64,000 nucleotides of DNA from Amphiura filiformis (Eukaryota; Echinodermata; Ophiuroidea; Amphilepidida; Amphiuridae): positions 38,586,965-38,650,964 of the forward strand of contig NC_092628.1 of NCBI RefSeq assembly GCF_039555335.1. Reading direction: 5' to 3'. Shown here one piece after another: positions 1 through 18,634 of this stretch. The notes under the pieces are model-generated. The model was not told the origin of the DNA, did not search any database, and saw only the letters and a program-made list of their open reading frames with translations. Both the position numbers and the translations under genes were made by a program. Numbering within the stretch: the first letter of the stretch is position 1; each line of letters starts with the position of its first letter.

Positions 1-1400
1 TTGCATTGTTAGTAGTTTCAATATTTTCCTAATCTTTAGGAAAGTCCTTCAGTAGGAATGTCCCTTTTCTTTTCTCTTCTAAAACATTATTAGGGTTAAA
101 CCCCTTAGAAAAGACTTGGAAGTGATTCTTGTTACTTTAATATTAATAAACTTATTTAGGTCTATGTATGAAGTTTTCCTATAAAAGCATTCCAAAATAT
201 TTGAAAAATCTAATCTGACAAATCTCAGAAATTGAGGAGGGAGGGTACGAGCCCCAAAACATTGATTTTTTTCGGCCCAAAATGGTGCCATGCAATTCAT
301 AAAAGTAAACATTTGATAAAGGTGAGGCTGCCTCTTTTTGTTATTCAATTCTAATGGGGCTCATCAGTAAAGTTACTTCCTGTTTTATAAATGATACAAT
401 ACATTGCTTGTTTGCAATGATACAATTTAATACAAAAACGAAATGGTAGATAAACCATACACATGTGGTTAGAGGAAAGTTTGGATAAAGATTAATGATC
501 ATCCCTTGGGGAGGTCCAGTGAAACTGTTAAGGTGACAGTGCATCTACTACATATCTTGGGTTCTTTTTTCCCCAATTTATATTATTGAAATTAAAACAT
601 AACACTCATTAACCTATCAAAATGAAAAATATCATGAAATTAAACTGAAGTGCATACACACCCATCCACCTCTCTCCATACGCGCCACCACCTCAAAGTT
701 CGCACCAACATCACCAAAACATGCTCTCCAAATAATGTAGCTTTAATATACTCGCCACTAAGAAACTCTAAAAATATGCAGTATGCAGGTATGCAAAACG
801 AACCTGCCGTTTCACTTCATGAATACTAGTCACTAAATAGTTCACTTCATGAATACTTATCACAGTTATCACTAGTTTGCACCCCCCCCCCCCCACACAC
901 ACACACAAAATTTAGTAAGAGGGTCGGGTATGAGTAAACAGGAGCGATCAGCTGATCACTAATAAAAAAACCTTTAAAAGGGTTAAGCAGCGTCAAGGGA
1001 TTATCTTTGAAATGTTGGAAACTGTAACGAGTTTGGGGGGAGATTGACTTAATGAGGTATACAACCAAAGCAGTAACGTGTTGACATGAATGTTAAGTTT
1101 GTTAAGATTGGTTTAATTACGTTCACTGTAAATCCAAGTGTTTAGGGATTCTGTAACACTTTTTAAACACTGCAAGGTATTTAATTTTTCATTTACACAG
1201 TAAAGGTATAGGACACCTAACACCAAAGTAAACAAAGTAAACACATAACACAGAGTAAACACAGAGTATTTAGATTCTAAACATTCAAAGTCTTTCTACA
1301 TCATTTACTTCTATGATATTCCTCTTTTTCGTCTCCTAATTTCTAACTATTTTAGTAATTATGTAGACTAACTGTACAGATCAATCACATTGTACAATTG
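1..1400. other. Non-coding stretch, no gene recognised
   Basis: AT-rich sequence with no coding-like reading frame or domain that I recognise on either strand. A run of 13 C followed by (AC)6 lies at 882-906. Nothing else could be supported. Confidence 0.5.
882..906. repeat. Poly-C plus (AC)n microsatellite
   Basis: A run of 13 C residues is followed directly by six AC units. It is a simple low-complexity tract. Confidence 0.9.
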
Positions 1401-1406
1401 AGATTC

Positions 1407-1499
1407 ATCTAAAGAGCAAAACAACCTTTTAATTTTTCTTGCATCTTTTCAGGAGGAAAATACTTGGAAAAAATTAAAAGGTTGTTTTGCTTTTTAGAT
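1407..1499. mobile_element. Small inverted-repeat (hairpin) element
   Basis: Arms of about 30 bp (1407-1436 and 1468-1499) sharing AGCAAAACAACCTTTTAA are separated by about 30 bp. The size and near-perfect pairing fit a small MITE remnant or a simple hairpin. No target duplication was resolved. Confidence 0.55.
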
Positions 1500-1889
1500 C
1501 TACTTTATAGACTAATGAGTGATTCAGTTTTCTTATTGTAAAGACATTAAGCACATCCTGTTTTAAAGGACTAGGCGGATAATACAACAAATAATACCGC
1601 CATGCTCATTATCATCTAAGCAAATTAGATTTTGTGTCTTATCTTCCCAAGGACCAAACTGTAGAGCTGTACTGTTGTGTACATGTTTGTGGTTGCCATG
1701 GTGACCTATAAATAGAAAGCGCTGTGTGTAAAGGCTAGTCCCATTCATAAAAAACAAAAGTACAAGTATGGATAGATAGATGTCAATACAGTCAATGTTT
1801 TTGGCTTAAATGTTTAATGTATTTTGTCAACCTTTTTCAAATTACTTAAAATTAAATTGTATAAGTTTGATAGAAATGAATTGAAATTA

Positions 1890-2429
1890 GGCCAATGGAA
1901 CTCGATTATTAGTTTCCGATTGGATGTTTGAAAAAAAGGACGAGGTCGCTATTTCATTATTCATTATTTGGTCTCTTTTCATTATCCATTATGTCAACAA
2001 AATCAATGATTTTATGAACAGCTTTCTCTAAATTTAGGTACCCCACCAAAGTATATATTGTTGATGAAAGACCATTTCAAAACAGTTAATGCTTTGATCA
2101 TCATTACAGACATTTTGCAACAAATTGAGAAAAGATTTGAATTTGTTTTTATTAAAATGAAAGAAATTTGCAATTTTTGTAATCACTAGAAACATGATGA
2201 GGTTATCCGTAAATTTCCATTATTTACCACATCCTCTACCCCTACAACTAAGAAAACTGCTGATTATGATCAGCAGGGGATGTCAGACATTTTGAGAGTT
2301 TCAATTTTGATTATTTCCATCTTGATTTTCAGATAATTGACTTTTTTATAAAAATAATGAAAGTTTTGGTCAAATCGAAAAGGTGATGCGGGCGGTCAAT
2401 AGGAAACTAACAATCGAGTTCCATTAGCC
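1890..2429. mobile_element. MITE-like element, about 540 bp
   Basis: Terminal inverted repeats of about 30 bp share AATGGAACTCGAT and AGTTTCC at the two ends, and TA dinucleotides sit at the borders. The interior is non-coding. This fits a non-autonomous DNA transposon; the superfamily is not determined and the ends are uncertain by a few bases. Confidence 0.65.
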
Positions 2430-2432
2430 TTA

Positions 2433-2783
2433 TTATAATTGAAAGTATAATTAATATGTACCAGTACTTTGCAGGTTTTTTCCAACATTAATTTGAGATA
2501 AGTGTCACAATTTTGTTTATTTATTGATATGTTTTTGTTCTTTCTTTCTCTCTAATGTACACAAGAGGGAGTGTGCAAATTTTCTAATACATGTACCTGT
2601 TTTGTGGTTCTCCATGTTCATTTTCCCAAATGTTTATGCAAAAGCACAAAAGATAGCATATTCTGCATGTTCATATTTCGATAAAAAAAAAAATTGTTTT
2701 CAGTCTTCACACTTAATTCATTATTTTGAATTATAGAAACATAATAAAATCTTGAAACCCCTTCAAAATAACATCCACTCTTG
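2433..2783. other. Spacer between two mobile elements
   Basis: AT-rich sequence with no recognised gene or repeat. A short reading frame at 2524-2736 has no protein-like features. Confidence 0.5.
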
Positions 2784-2789
2784 CATTTG

Positions 2790-4565
2790 GGTCAGTCCAT
2801 GTCAAAACAGACTGAGTGTACACCCACCCTCTTGGATTATGATCTCCTTTGGCTCAGGGGTACCTTTCATGGACCCCTAGGTGAGGTCACAAGGAAAAAA
2901 TTCAAATTCAATTTCGTTTCCGAATGGCGGGCCATCAAAGTTTGGCGACCTTGACCAAAATTGGGAATTTAAGGTGTCCAAATGACAAAGCGCTCTCTTT
3001 GAGAGGCATTTTCTTCTTAATTAAATCAGTTGTGACCCTCTTTTTGAATGTGGTCACTCACTGGCTGTGTCTGAAATGTCTAATGCCAAAAAGATTGATT
3101 TGAATTTAGTTGGGATTTCAGAGGGGGGCAAAATCAGCACTTCATACTGTTCAATCAAATTATCTTAGATATTGAAGGACCCATGATAATGCCACAGTGC
3201 ACTTATAGGTCCTAATTATGTTCAGAATGGATTAACCATGTGCCAATGTCTATGAGCAATTCAAAAAAGAGAAATTTCTAGACCCCTACAGAATTTTAGG
3301 CCCCCTAAAGTGGTTCAGCCACAAATGGCGCTTAAAATCGGCAAATTTTGACACCTAATAACTTTAGGTGTACACCAGATATGAATTTCTAGTATTTTGC
3401 ATCTGAAAGAATGTAGTCTTATGTTACTAGGAACATAAGATTTGTTTGTATTTTTTGTGTTTTGATACTTTCAAAAAGGTCGTTGACCTATGAACATTTT
3501 TCGTCATAGCGCCCTCCTGAAAGGTCTGACACATAACAAACTATACATTGTTGGAATCCTCATGACCATACGAGTAATTTGATATATTACTTGACATAAT
3601 TGGGAGCATTCTGAAAATTTGACCCCCATAACCTGTACTTTGCATGTGCATCGTTGCCAGGAAGTGCATTTTTGACCCCTTAAAAATCCATACAGAGGAT
3701 TAGAAAGTAGTTTTTCTTATTACTTGACTCAAGAGCAACTTGAAATATCAGGATAAATAATACAAATGGCTATAAAGTGATCAAAAATAAAATAAAAAAT
3801 CATACAAAATTGGCATTTTGTACCGTATCCTGTATGCATGGTATGTTAGGCAAAAATGACTATTTTTGAAAGCGTCAACTTAATACTAAAACACAAAAAT
3901 ACAAAACAAATCTTATGTTCCTAGTAACATTAAACTACATTCTTTCAGATGCAAAAGACTAGAAATTCATATCTGGTGTACACCTAAAGTTATTAGGGGT
4001 CAAAATTTGCCGACTTTAAGTGCCATTTGTGGCTGAACCACTTTAGGGGTGGCCTAAAATTCTGTAGGGGTCTAGAAATTTCTCTTTTTTTGAATTGCTC
4101 ATAGACATTGGCATATGGTTAATCCATTCTGAACATAATTAGGACCTATAAGTGCACTGTGACATTATCATGGGTCCTTCAAAATCAAGATAATTTGATT
4201 GAACAGTACGCAGTGCTGATTCTAACCCCCTCTGAAATCCCAACGAAATTCCGAAATCTATCTTTTTTGGCATTAGGTATTTCAGACACAGCCAGTGAGT
4301 GACCACATTCAAAAAGAGGATCACAACTGATTAAATTAAGAAGAAAGTGCCCCTCAAAGAGAGCACTTTGTCATTTGGACCCTTAAATTCACAATTTTGG
4401 TCGAGGTCGCCAAACTTTGATTGCCCGCCATTCGCAAAGCGAAATGGAATTTGAATTTTTTCTTGTGACCTCACCTAGGGATCCATGAAAGGTACCCCTG
4501 AGCCAAAGGAGAGCAAAATCCAAGAGGGTGGGTGTACACTCAATCTGTTTCGACATGGACTGACC
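2790..4565. mobile_element. Long foldback DNA transposon, 1.78 kb
   Basis: The sequence from 2790 to about 3478 reappears in inverted orientation from about 3860 to 4565, giving arms near 690 bp around a loop near 380 bp. The ends read GGTCAGTCCATGT and ACATGGACTGACC. The 6-bp direct repeat CATTTG at 2784-2789 and 4566-4571 is a likely target-site duplication. No transposase is present, so it is a non-autonomous foldback element. Short reading frames inside it are mirror images of the arms and not genes. Confidence 0.9.
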
Positions 4566-4610
4566 CATTTGGATAATACATTTGAAATTTTGTTTGAAAA
4601 TGAAATAACA

Positions 4611-4899
4611 TATGTGTACATCCATATCAAAACGATGCACTTGTCGGCTGCAACATTTGTCTCATTTCACATAATAGCTAGGAATTAATACCAGACTCAC
4701 CACAAGTGTAGGTCACTTCAAATCATCCCAAAGTAACATGGTTTAGAAATGTTCTCTGTAATTTTTAAACCATATGACTTGGGATGATTTGAAGTAACCT
4801 ACACTTGAGATGAGTCTGGTATTCATTCTCAGCTATTATGTGAAATGAGACACATGTAGCAGCCGACAAGTGCATCGTTTTGATATGGATGTACACATA
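4611..4899. mobile_element. Palindromic MITE, 289 bp
   Basis: Arms of about 135 bp pair across the whole element. The ends read TATGTGTACATCC and GGATGTACACATA, and inner segments such as GCACTTGTCGGCTGC also pair. TA borders are present. It lies 40 bp from the 1.78-kb foldback element but has unrelated ends, so it is a separate insertion. Confidence 0.85.
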
Positions 4900-5275
4900 T
4901 ACATCTGGAAAAAATAAACTTTTGCATTTGGAACAATGGACTTCCAGAATAATGAACAGGAATCTACAAAATGGCCAAGTTGTGGTCTTGATCACTACAT
5001 GCCTTCAACCTAGTCCGACGTGTAGGACCTTTTTTTTCTAAGTTACCAGACTATACACATTTCACACTATGATCACTATCTCACATGGCGCAAGAAAGAC
5101 GAATCGCGAAAGTCCAGTGACCGCGCCGCCCATTTTTTTCAGGAGGGGCGGTTAGTGGATTTTTGTGGTTAATCTTTCTTGAGCGATCAGAGTTAGAGTA
5201 GCCTATTCTTTAATGTTTATAGGGGGGAAACACCTTCCAGATGACTCCTGCAACCTCCTGAAAGATAACATAGAA

Positions 5276-6527
5276 GGGTCATTCTTCGGTAAGGTGCACG
5301 TTTGAAGGTTTGGAAAATAGACATTTCAAAATGATTTTTCTGTTAATTTTTTTACAGATTAAGAGAGAGACATGTCTCCAGTGTAGTAAAAAAGTGTTTG
5401 GCTCAATCTTTATTAGCAGCTTGATGTAATTTTTTGGCTTTTCTGCAGCTAATGTCATCTCCATCACCGTCGTCATCTCCGTCACAATTGCAATGAAGTT
5501 CAACTGATACCAAAAATGTGTCACACATTGAACATTTGTTTTTTACCTACAGAGGAAGGGAGTATAACCAAGATTATGCAACATATCATTACATTTCCAT
5601 TTGACCAGTTTTAAGGTCAAAGCAAGGCATTATCTGTAGAGTGACGGAGATGATGTCAAGGAATGGAAATTCTGCTGTATCATCTCCGTCACGTGACGGA
5701 AATTATTCTCTTATAGTGAAAATCACCCCTAAACGTCATATCCATCACAAAATTGTGACGGATATGATGGTGATGGTATATTACGAAATTAACAAACTTA
5801 CGACCCTAGTGGTACAACTATAACATACACATGGTCATTAAAAGAGGTGAATAGAAATAAACGCAACTGTTGTAATTTTGAAAAAAGTAAAATAAATAAT
5901 GCGAACATTTTAGGTATCAGAAGCGTTCGGAGATGATGATTAATAAAGGTACCCACCTGTATGAGTGAAGAAATGGTTATAGTTTGGATGAATTTATTGC
6001 GCCAACATGAGGAAAAAATGTCTAAATAAATTTACTGCATATTGACTTGTGCTCTCTAGGTCAAATAAATGACCTTACAAAATTAGTATTTTTCTCCAGG
6101 AGCTTCTAAATTTTCGTGACGGTAGATTACGCAGACATAGGGACAGGAAATTTTAGACATATAGGGTGAAATTATTTTTACTTCTGGCTATGAAAGATGT
6201 GTTACAATAACTTTTTCTACAATATACAATAAATAACTTGTCATTCCCGGTGTTTTTACAATGCTGAAGTTATCCACGAAAAGATATCAGCATCAAAAAT
6301 TTTGATGGCCCCGATCGGGACATGGGGTTTTGGGGGTTGTGACACCCTGTATAAGCAATTTTCTCGAAAATAAGAACTTCTTTTAATATTTTGATGTTTT
6401 GAGATATAAAAGGAACATCAATACTAAACAACTGCAAAAAATAAAATTCGAAATCATGTTTCGTATTTTAGTTATGACTCCTGAAAGTGGAGGGACTGCA
6501 ATCGTGCACCTTACCGAAGAATGACCC
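5276..6527. mobile_element. Non-autonomous DNA transposon, 1.25 kb
   Basis: Perfect terminal inverted repeats of about 25 bp start GGGTCATTCTTCGGTAAGG. They are flanked by the 4-bp direct repeat AGAA (5272-5275 and 6528-6531), a probable target duplication. The interior is non-coding but holds several copies, in both orientations, of a motif close to GTGACGGAGATGATG between about 5455 and 5775, which could be subterminal protein-binding sites. Confidence 0.85.
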
Positions 6528-6531
6528 AGAA

Positions 6532-7252
6532 ATTACCATACACTTATAAAACACACAGATACAAATATATTTTATTTTGAACTTTATGAAGAATGTTTAT
6601 TATTGCAGCAGCAGCAAACATGATATGGTTGGTCACAATTCTGTACAAAGGCGAAACAAACAACAAGTCAACGTACATGGTAATCTACATGTAGAAGTAG
6701 CCACTATCAATATATTGATTAATTGCTTTCAAACAGATTTTGATGCTAAAAACATCAAGCAACTGCCTAATATGATACAAAATAAACGTAGCATTTGAAG
6801 AACCAAGCAAAGGGCTCTCCAACAATACAGAATTTAAGCAAAAACTACACCCTGACTCACTCCGTGAATTCATCCGGGGATTCAATCCGCAGATTCACTA
6901 TAAATTCAGACAGATACTGTCCATAAATTAATAAAGGCACAAAAGTGAAATTGCCAAAACCAAAATTGATCCATATATTTCAGAGATTTTGGTTAAACAT
7001 TTTTTTAATGCTACAATTTCTGAATAAATGAAGAACAGATATCCAGCAATAAACTGGAAAAAAAATCTGGACAATATTCACAACATATACTTGTAGGGGT
7101 AAGATTTGAATGATCAATCTATCGGTATGATATTTGATGGAATGCTTAATTTTGCTCTTTTGGAAGATCAGGTTGGGCTTGAACATAACTATCGAGTTTG
7201 CGTTCCAGGAGAACATTTTGATAATAAAGGTATGTAATTGTAATTGGTTTAA
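6532..7252. other. Spacer, nothing recognised
   Basis: AT-rich non-coding sequence. No domain, RNA gene or repeat boundary was recognised. Confidence 0.45.
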
Positions 7253-7372
7253 AGTCCATCTGGCTTCCTCGAGAGAGAGTGATGTCAGTACTTCTTAGGA
7301 TGTACTGCCTTTGATCATGCATAAACATGCCAGTTCTCTGAATGTCACTCATTTAAGGAAGCCAAATGGACT
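7253..7372. mobile_element. Short MITE, about 120 bp
   Basis: Imperfect terminal inverted repeats AGTCCATCTGGCTTCCT and AGGAAGCCAAATGGACT enclose about 85 bp. This fits a very short MITE or remnant. Confidence 0.5.
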
Positions 7373-7396
7373 ATAAGGCAAAAGAAAAAAGATAGT

Positions 7397-7737
7397 TTGC
7401 TTGTCCTCCACAACTTTTCCAGAATTGGGTCAGCCGGTCAGGATTTTTTTTTCTTTTAAAGGTCATAGCCAAAACATGACTGTATGCCTTAAATATAATA
7501 AATAGCCCAAATAGTTGTGAATTGGGATATTTCTACCACTTCATTTGTGTTTTTAAAACAGTTTAGAAGTGTAGAAACTGTAAAAAACAACTTTTCAGGA
7601 TGTCAAAAATGTTGTAAGAAAAAAAAACTTTTTCTGGAATTTCCAAAATTAGGGTCGGTATTCATTTGTAGAGTAAAACAAAAAAAACTTTTTTCCAGAT
7701 TTTCCAGATTAGTGTTGGCCAGTGGAGGACAAGCAAA
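7397..7737. mobile_element. MITE, about 340 bp
   Basis: Terminal inverted repeats TTTGCTTGTCCTCCAC and GTGGAGGACAAGCAAA enclose a non-coding interior that pairs weakly further in (CAACTTTTCCAGAATT against AGATTTTCCAGATT copies). The apparent reading frame at 7517-7825 overlaps the element border and is not a gene. Confidence 0.7.
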
Positions 7738-7739
7738 CA

Positions 7740-9230
7740 ATCTTTTTATTTTTGGCCTAATGATTGAAAACAACACAGAACTTTATATATTCAAGTTGCA
7801 GAATATTATACATAATTTGACGTAAATTTCAAGAAATCTAAACAAAGCAATCTCACACCTTTAATATTCACACAGTATCCGCACACTTTTTGCACACTTG
7901 TCATCCATAAATATTTAGTTTGATTTTTTCAACAATAAGCAGTAAGCTACCTACATGGATCCATGGTATCAAACAAAATCACCTCAAAATGCACAATTTG
8001 ACAACTAGAAAAGAAAAGATCTGCTTTGTTACAAGATACAAAACATTAAGACAAAACAGTCTTGCACCAGGCAAGAACAAGATTGTTTTTGATTTTCAAT
8101 TTTTTCAGAAACATAAATTGGTATGAAGATTGACGAAGAGGATTTTAATGACCTCTTGTGACAACACAGCAAACGTTGTAAGGACCAGCCTTGTATTCTA
8201 TATAAAGAAAATGCAATACAATAATAAACTCACTAGGTTTTTGGTTGGTTTTTATAGTTTTTGGCTGCAGGGAAACAGACAAATCATGATTATAATTAAA
8301 AGGTATTCGCTAATTGCCAGGTCGTCAAGTTTCGACCAATCAAAGATCTGCTTGTTTGCATTGTGATTTAACTGACTTAATAAAGCAGATTTTTATCAAA
8401 TATGAAGCCTTGTAATCCAAGCAATAAAAAACAATCTACATGTAGGCAGATTTTTTGTTTTGACATTTTTCTTCCCAAGTAATGAAAAGAAATTTATTTT
8501 CATTTTACACAAAAAAGAAATTGTCATGCCTTTGTGTGATATGATATCGACTGCAACATTGTATTGGTACATGAGAAACACTGTCATGTCAGTTTTTCCA
8601 TTTGTACATTGTGGATGTACATAAAGTCATACAAAATTAATGTTTTGGTTCTTGTCCCTACCCTATCATTTTCTGAATTTGGTCCATATTTTTTTTCTTT
8701 TTCAAATATAACTTTTGATTTTAAAGCTCCAGAAATTCATTATTGGTGATGAAAAAGTCAATTAAACAATGTGATTCTGTTAAGAGAAGTTTTTAAAGTT
8801 GTCTACCCCTCAGATGCTTCAAATGAATAATGCATCATTTCCCAAAAATGAAGTTTGGTCTATGGGTGAAACAAGATTACAACAGCTAGCAATATCAATA
8901 AATTACTTTGCATTGCAAACAAAACTAAATAATCCTGCTGTTATCAATTCCTCTGGAGGAGAACCAAATAATCAATTTTATGCGGACTAAATTGATTTAT
9001 GTTTTGACTTTTTCATGAGATACAGACAGATTTGTATATGTAAACATGATTTATATTTTTTCCTTATTAGCAATCAATCTACATTGATAATGTGGATACC
9101 ACAATTTACATGATTATATTATTTCATAGACAAAAAATCCAAAAAAATATACAGACCATTCACCAATAAACAAAGACCTGTGCTTTGAATGCAATGAGAA
9201 TTTTATATTTATGAGGGCATATGACATGTG
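7740..9230. other. Non-coding stretch
   Basis: Long AT-rich sequence with only short, low-complexity reading frames. I see no gene, RNA or clear repeat in it. Confidence 0.45.
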
Positions 9231-9352
9231 TCCAACCACAGATCCTGGGTCCTGGTCCAACAAACCACACACATATTCAAGGTGTCTTTAGGCCTACAGC
9301 TCTATGGTGCTCAAGTTTACGCGATCAAGACTGTGCTTCTGAAAAATATGTA

Positions 9353-9520
9353 GTGGCTGCGCCAGGATTTTTTTTTTTTGTGAGGGGGCCATTGGGGGAA
9401 AGTGAATTTCAATCGTGGGGGGGCAAAATCAACCAATTTTGCTCAAATTTGCTTTGCTGCAAAAAGTGGAAATTTTCGTAATTTTGGGTTGAAACTGGGG
9501 GAAATATACCCCCCTGGTGC
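9353..9520. mobile_element. Fragment of a GGCGTAGC-type repeat
   Basis: The segment starts TAGTGGCTGCGCCAGG, followed by a T-run and G-rich strings with GGGGGCAAAATCAACC. This resembles the left end of the hAT-like element at 46998-47293. No right end was found, so it appears to be a remnant. Confidence 0.45.
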
Positions 9521-9891
9521 CACAACTGAAAATGTGTGGCAACAGGCGCTGTATGGGTGTAGCATTTTTGTACACGCCCTTCATGGAACAATTGGCTGTC
9601 ATTAACAAATGATGCTGGACTTTGCCTATTAGTGAATGTCTCTGTATTATATGAAGTCTATGATTGTTATAGTTTCATTTTTGGGAAATTGATTTTACAT
9701 AATTCACAATGATAATTTCAACCACGCTCTATATTGCAGTTTCTCTATTTCTCTCCATGATAAAATATAATATTTTCTCTCCAATCTACAACAATGATTT
9801 TAAGTATCCATAATAATCTTCACAAAATATATATATATTTGCATAAATTTGAATTTCGCAGTGTCATGATTTCTCCATCTGATAATCATCA

Positions 9892-16058
<6,167 letters not shown>

Positions 16059-16764
16059 TTTCGTTATTAAACAGCAATAAAAGTTGCACAAAACAGCATA
16101 CCATCAGATGCTTGAGGATTTTTCATTCATTTCCTTCAATGTTCTTCTTATAAATCACAAGATGATCGTGTAATACAAGCGTTCGCGTGATGCGACGCGG
16201 TCTCTGCATGCTGAGCGCTCACGCACGCACATCTAATCTGCAATTATGCACCTGTCACTTCCGCAATGCATGCATCTCACTTCCCAACTTCGAATTCGCA
16301 ATGTATCAGGGATTTAAAAATAGTTTAAAATGATAATACTACACGTATGCATGAAAAAAAATATTATAATCATCACCAATGTCTTAAAATGATGAACACT
16401 TTTTAAAATAATACGGTTTACCATAAAAACTTGACATATTAAAAGTTTACCGGGGACCGGTTAAATCAACTTACTTGCGATTTTCCACCAAAATACAAAA
16501 TGTCTTATCCTTTATTTTCTTCACCTGCAGCGTCCACACTTTGGGCTCCAGATTGATGTTGTATATGACTATTTTATAAAAAAATATGGTGATGTTTTGC
16601 TGCAATTTTATAACTTCAACAGATTGGTGACGGCATGTAAATATTGCAATACATCACAGACCAAGCGTAGGTACGCGGGAAGCTTTCACTAGCTTCGACT
16701 GTCAGCTGATACACTAATCATAACAAGATGATCGACGGAGGCAAAATACTGAATGAATGGACTG

Positions 16765-16779
16765 GTAGCACATAGCAAC
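16765..16779. promoter_or_regulatory. X-box-like RFX site upstream of foxj1
   Basis: GTAGCA-CAT-AGCAAC matches the X-box consensus GTNRCC-N(0-3)-RGYAAC at 11 of 12 half-site bases. It lies about 710 bp upstream of the foxj1 ATG. RFX factors co-regulate ciliary genes with FoxJ1. One short match can occur by chance. Confidence 0.3.
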
Positions 16780-16811
16780 ATCCAAACCGGCATAAACAAC
16801 CTCGGGCTATG

Positions 16812-16884
16812 CGATTGGTTGACCGTCGCTAGTACGGGTGACCTCGCCATAAGAGCATCTCGATACGTCAATCGGATTGGTTGG
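16812..16884 (-). promoter_or_regulatory. Two CCAAT boxes upstream of foxj1
   Basis: Reading toward foxj1, CCAAT occurs at about 16880-16876 and 16818-16814, each in an AACCAAT or ACCAATC context. They could mark a promoter about 760-820 bp before the ATG, which would imply a long or spliced 5' UTR. The function is inferred from motif and position. Confidence 0.35.
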
Positions 16885-17013
16885 ATGACGACCGTATCAA
16901 TTATCTAATCAATGGTGGTGGTATTCTGGTAGTACTCTAGTAGTACGCTGTGGATGGTGGTGTATATGCACTGCAAGAGCACATTTATTCATTCAACAGG
17001 TAGCGAGCGCATA

Positions 17014-17036
17014 AAATAAATAAATAAATAAATAAA
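17014..17036. repeat. (TAAA)n microsatellite
   Basis: Five to six AAAT/TAAA units in tandem. Confidence 0.8.
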
Positions 17037-17217
17037 TTTTCCCGGGAAAAATGTTGTAGGATGGTCAAATGTAGCCTACATACACGTTTGCACACAATTA
17101 TTTCTTACTGATGATATATTTTGCACTCAAATTGTGTAGGCCTAATTGATTGTCTTCTTCAAAATCATCTAGGCCTACATTGATTTTTCTTTTAATTATT
17201 TAAAAAGGAAAGGGATA

Positions 17218-18312
17218 AAATGATATAGCTATTTTTTATATAATTTCAAGTTTGTTTATTTCTTTAAATGTCATAGTTTGTAATAATAATATAAGTTTGC
17301 TTATTTCTTTCACTTTGAGTTTGATAATTTGCTTTTCTATATCACTTGGTTATATTTTGAATACTTCTTTTTATCTTTTTTATCTTCAGATCCAGCTTAC
17401 ATAGTAATTATGATATTAATAAAGTATAAAGGCATATTTTAATATTAAAAATTTGTTTTTAGTTTAAAAATATGCCATTTAGGTTCTTAATAAGTAAACT
17501 ATAAATGAAACTTGATATAATATGAACATATGCCTACATGGAGTCGTTTAAATATTTAGTGTACTTATGTATTATTATGAAATATGTATTTATTTTATGA
17601 GTCCACCAATTGATTTATTTGTGAATATTTTGTTCCCGATTTCCGATTTTGTTGTTCTTGCATCAAGTTCTAAAATACGTATGTGCAATTTTAGGGGTTT
17701 TTTTTTGGCAAATGTGGCTCATAGTATTGATATAGAGTCAATTTGCTGTAGGCCTACTGTCTTTGTCAAATTGTTTTTATTTAGGCCTACGTTTGATCAG
17801 GAAAGTTTCCTGGTTTGATGATATAGCTTTTTTTTATATATATAATTTCAAGTTTGTTTATTTCTTTAAATGTCATAGTTTGTATAATATAAGTTTGCTT
17901 ATTTCTTTCACTTTGAGTTTGATAATTTGCTTTTCTGGCACTTAGTTATATTTTGATACTTCTTTTTATCTTTATTATCTTCAGATCCAGCTTACATAGT
18001 ATATGATATTAATAAAGTATAAAGGCATATTTTAATATTAAAAATTTGTTTTTAGTTTAAAAATATGCCATTTAGGTTCTTAATAAGTAAACTATAAATG
18101 AAACTTGATATAATATGAACATATGCCTACGTGGAGTCGTTTAAATATTTAGTGTACTTATGTATTATTATAAAATATGTATTTATTTTATGAGTCCACC
18201 AATTGATTTATTTGTGAATATTTTGTTCCCGATTTCCGATTTTGTTGTTCTTGCATCAAGTTCTAAAATACGTATGTGCAATTTTAGGGGTTTTTTTTGG
18301 CAAATGTGGCTC
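17218..18312. repeat. Direct duplication of an approximately 500-bp AT-rich unit
   Basis: About 17218-17720 recurs nearly unchanged at about 17817-18312. Both copies run from GATATAGC through CCCGATTTCCGATTTTG to GGCAAATGTGGCTCA. They differ by small indels and a few bases. A spacer of about 95 bp carrying two TAGGCCTA sites separates them. No gene content was recognised. Confidence 0.9.
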
Positions 18313-18634
18313 ACATGCTGAAGGCCTACAATTTACGTGCAAATTTTCATCTCATTGAATCTGGCATTGTGTGCCCCGTGTGTGGGGCATGATTAATCAT
18401 GAGTTTTCAGTCAATCAATTCATGACATTGACCCGCGCTCATAACAAAAGATAATAAATTGACTGTGATCCTATTGGAAATGCACGAATCGATTTGTAAT
18501 GTTATCTAAATATATCGATCTCATACGGCATTACAAAAGAAACACACTTTTGATCATGTTGATAACAGCATAAATACGTCAGCAAAAGCTTTGTTGGATG
18601 TCCGATATTCGTTGAATTCGATATATAAAGTACC

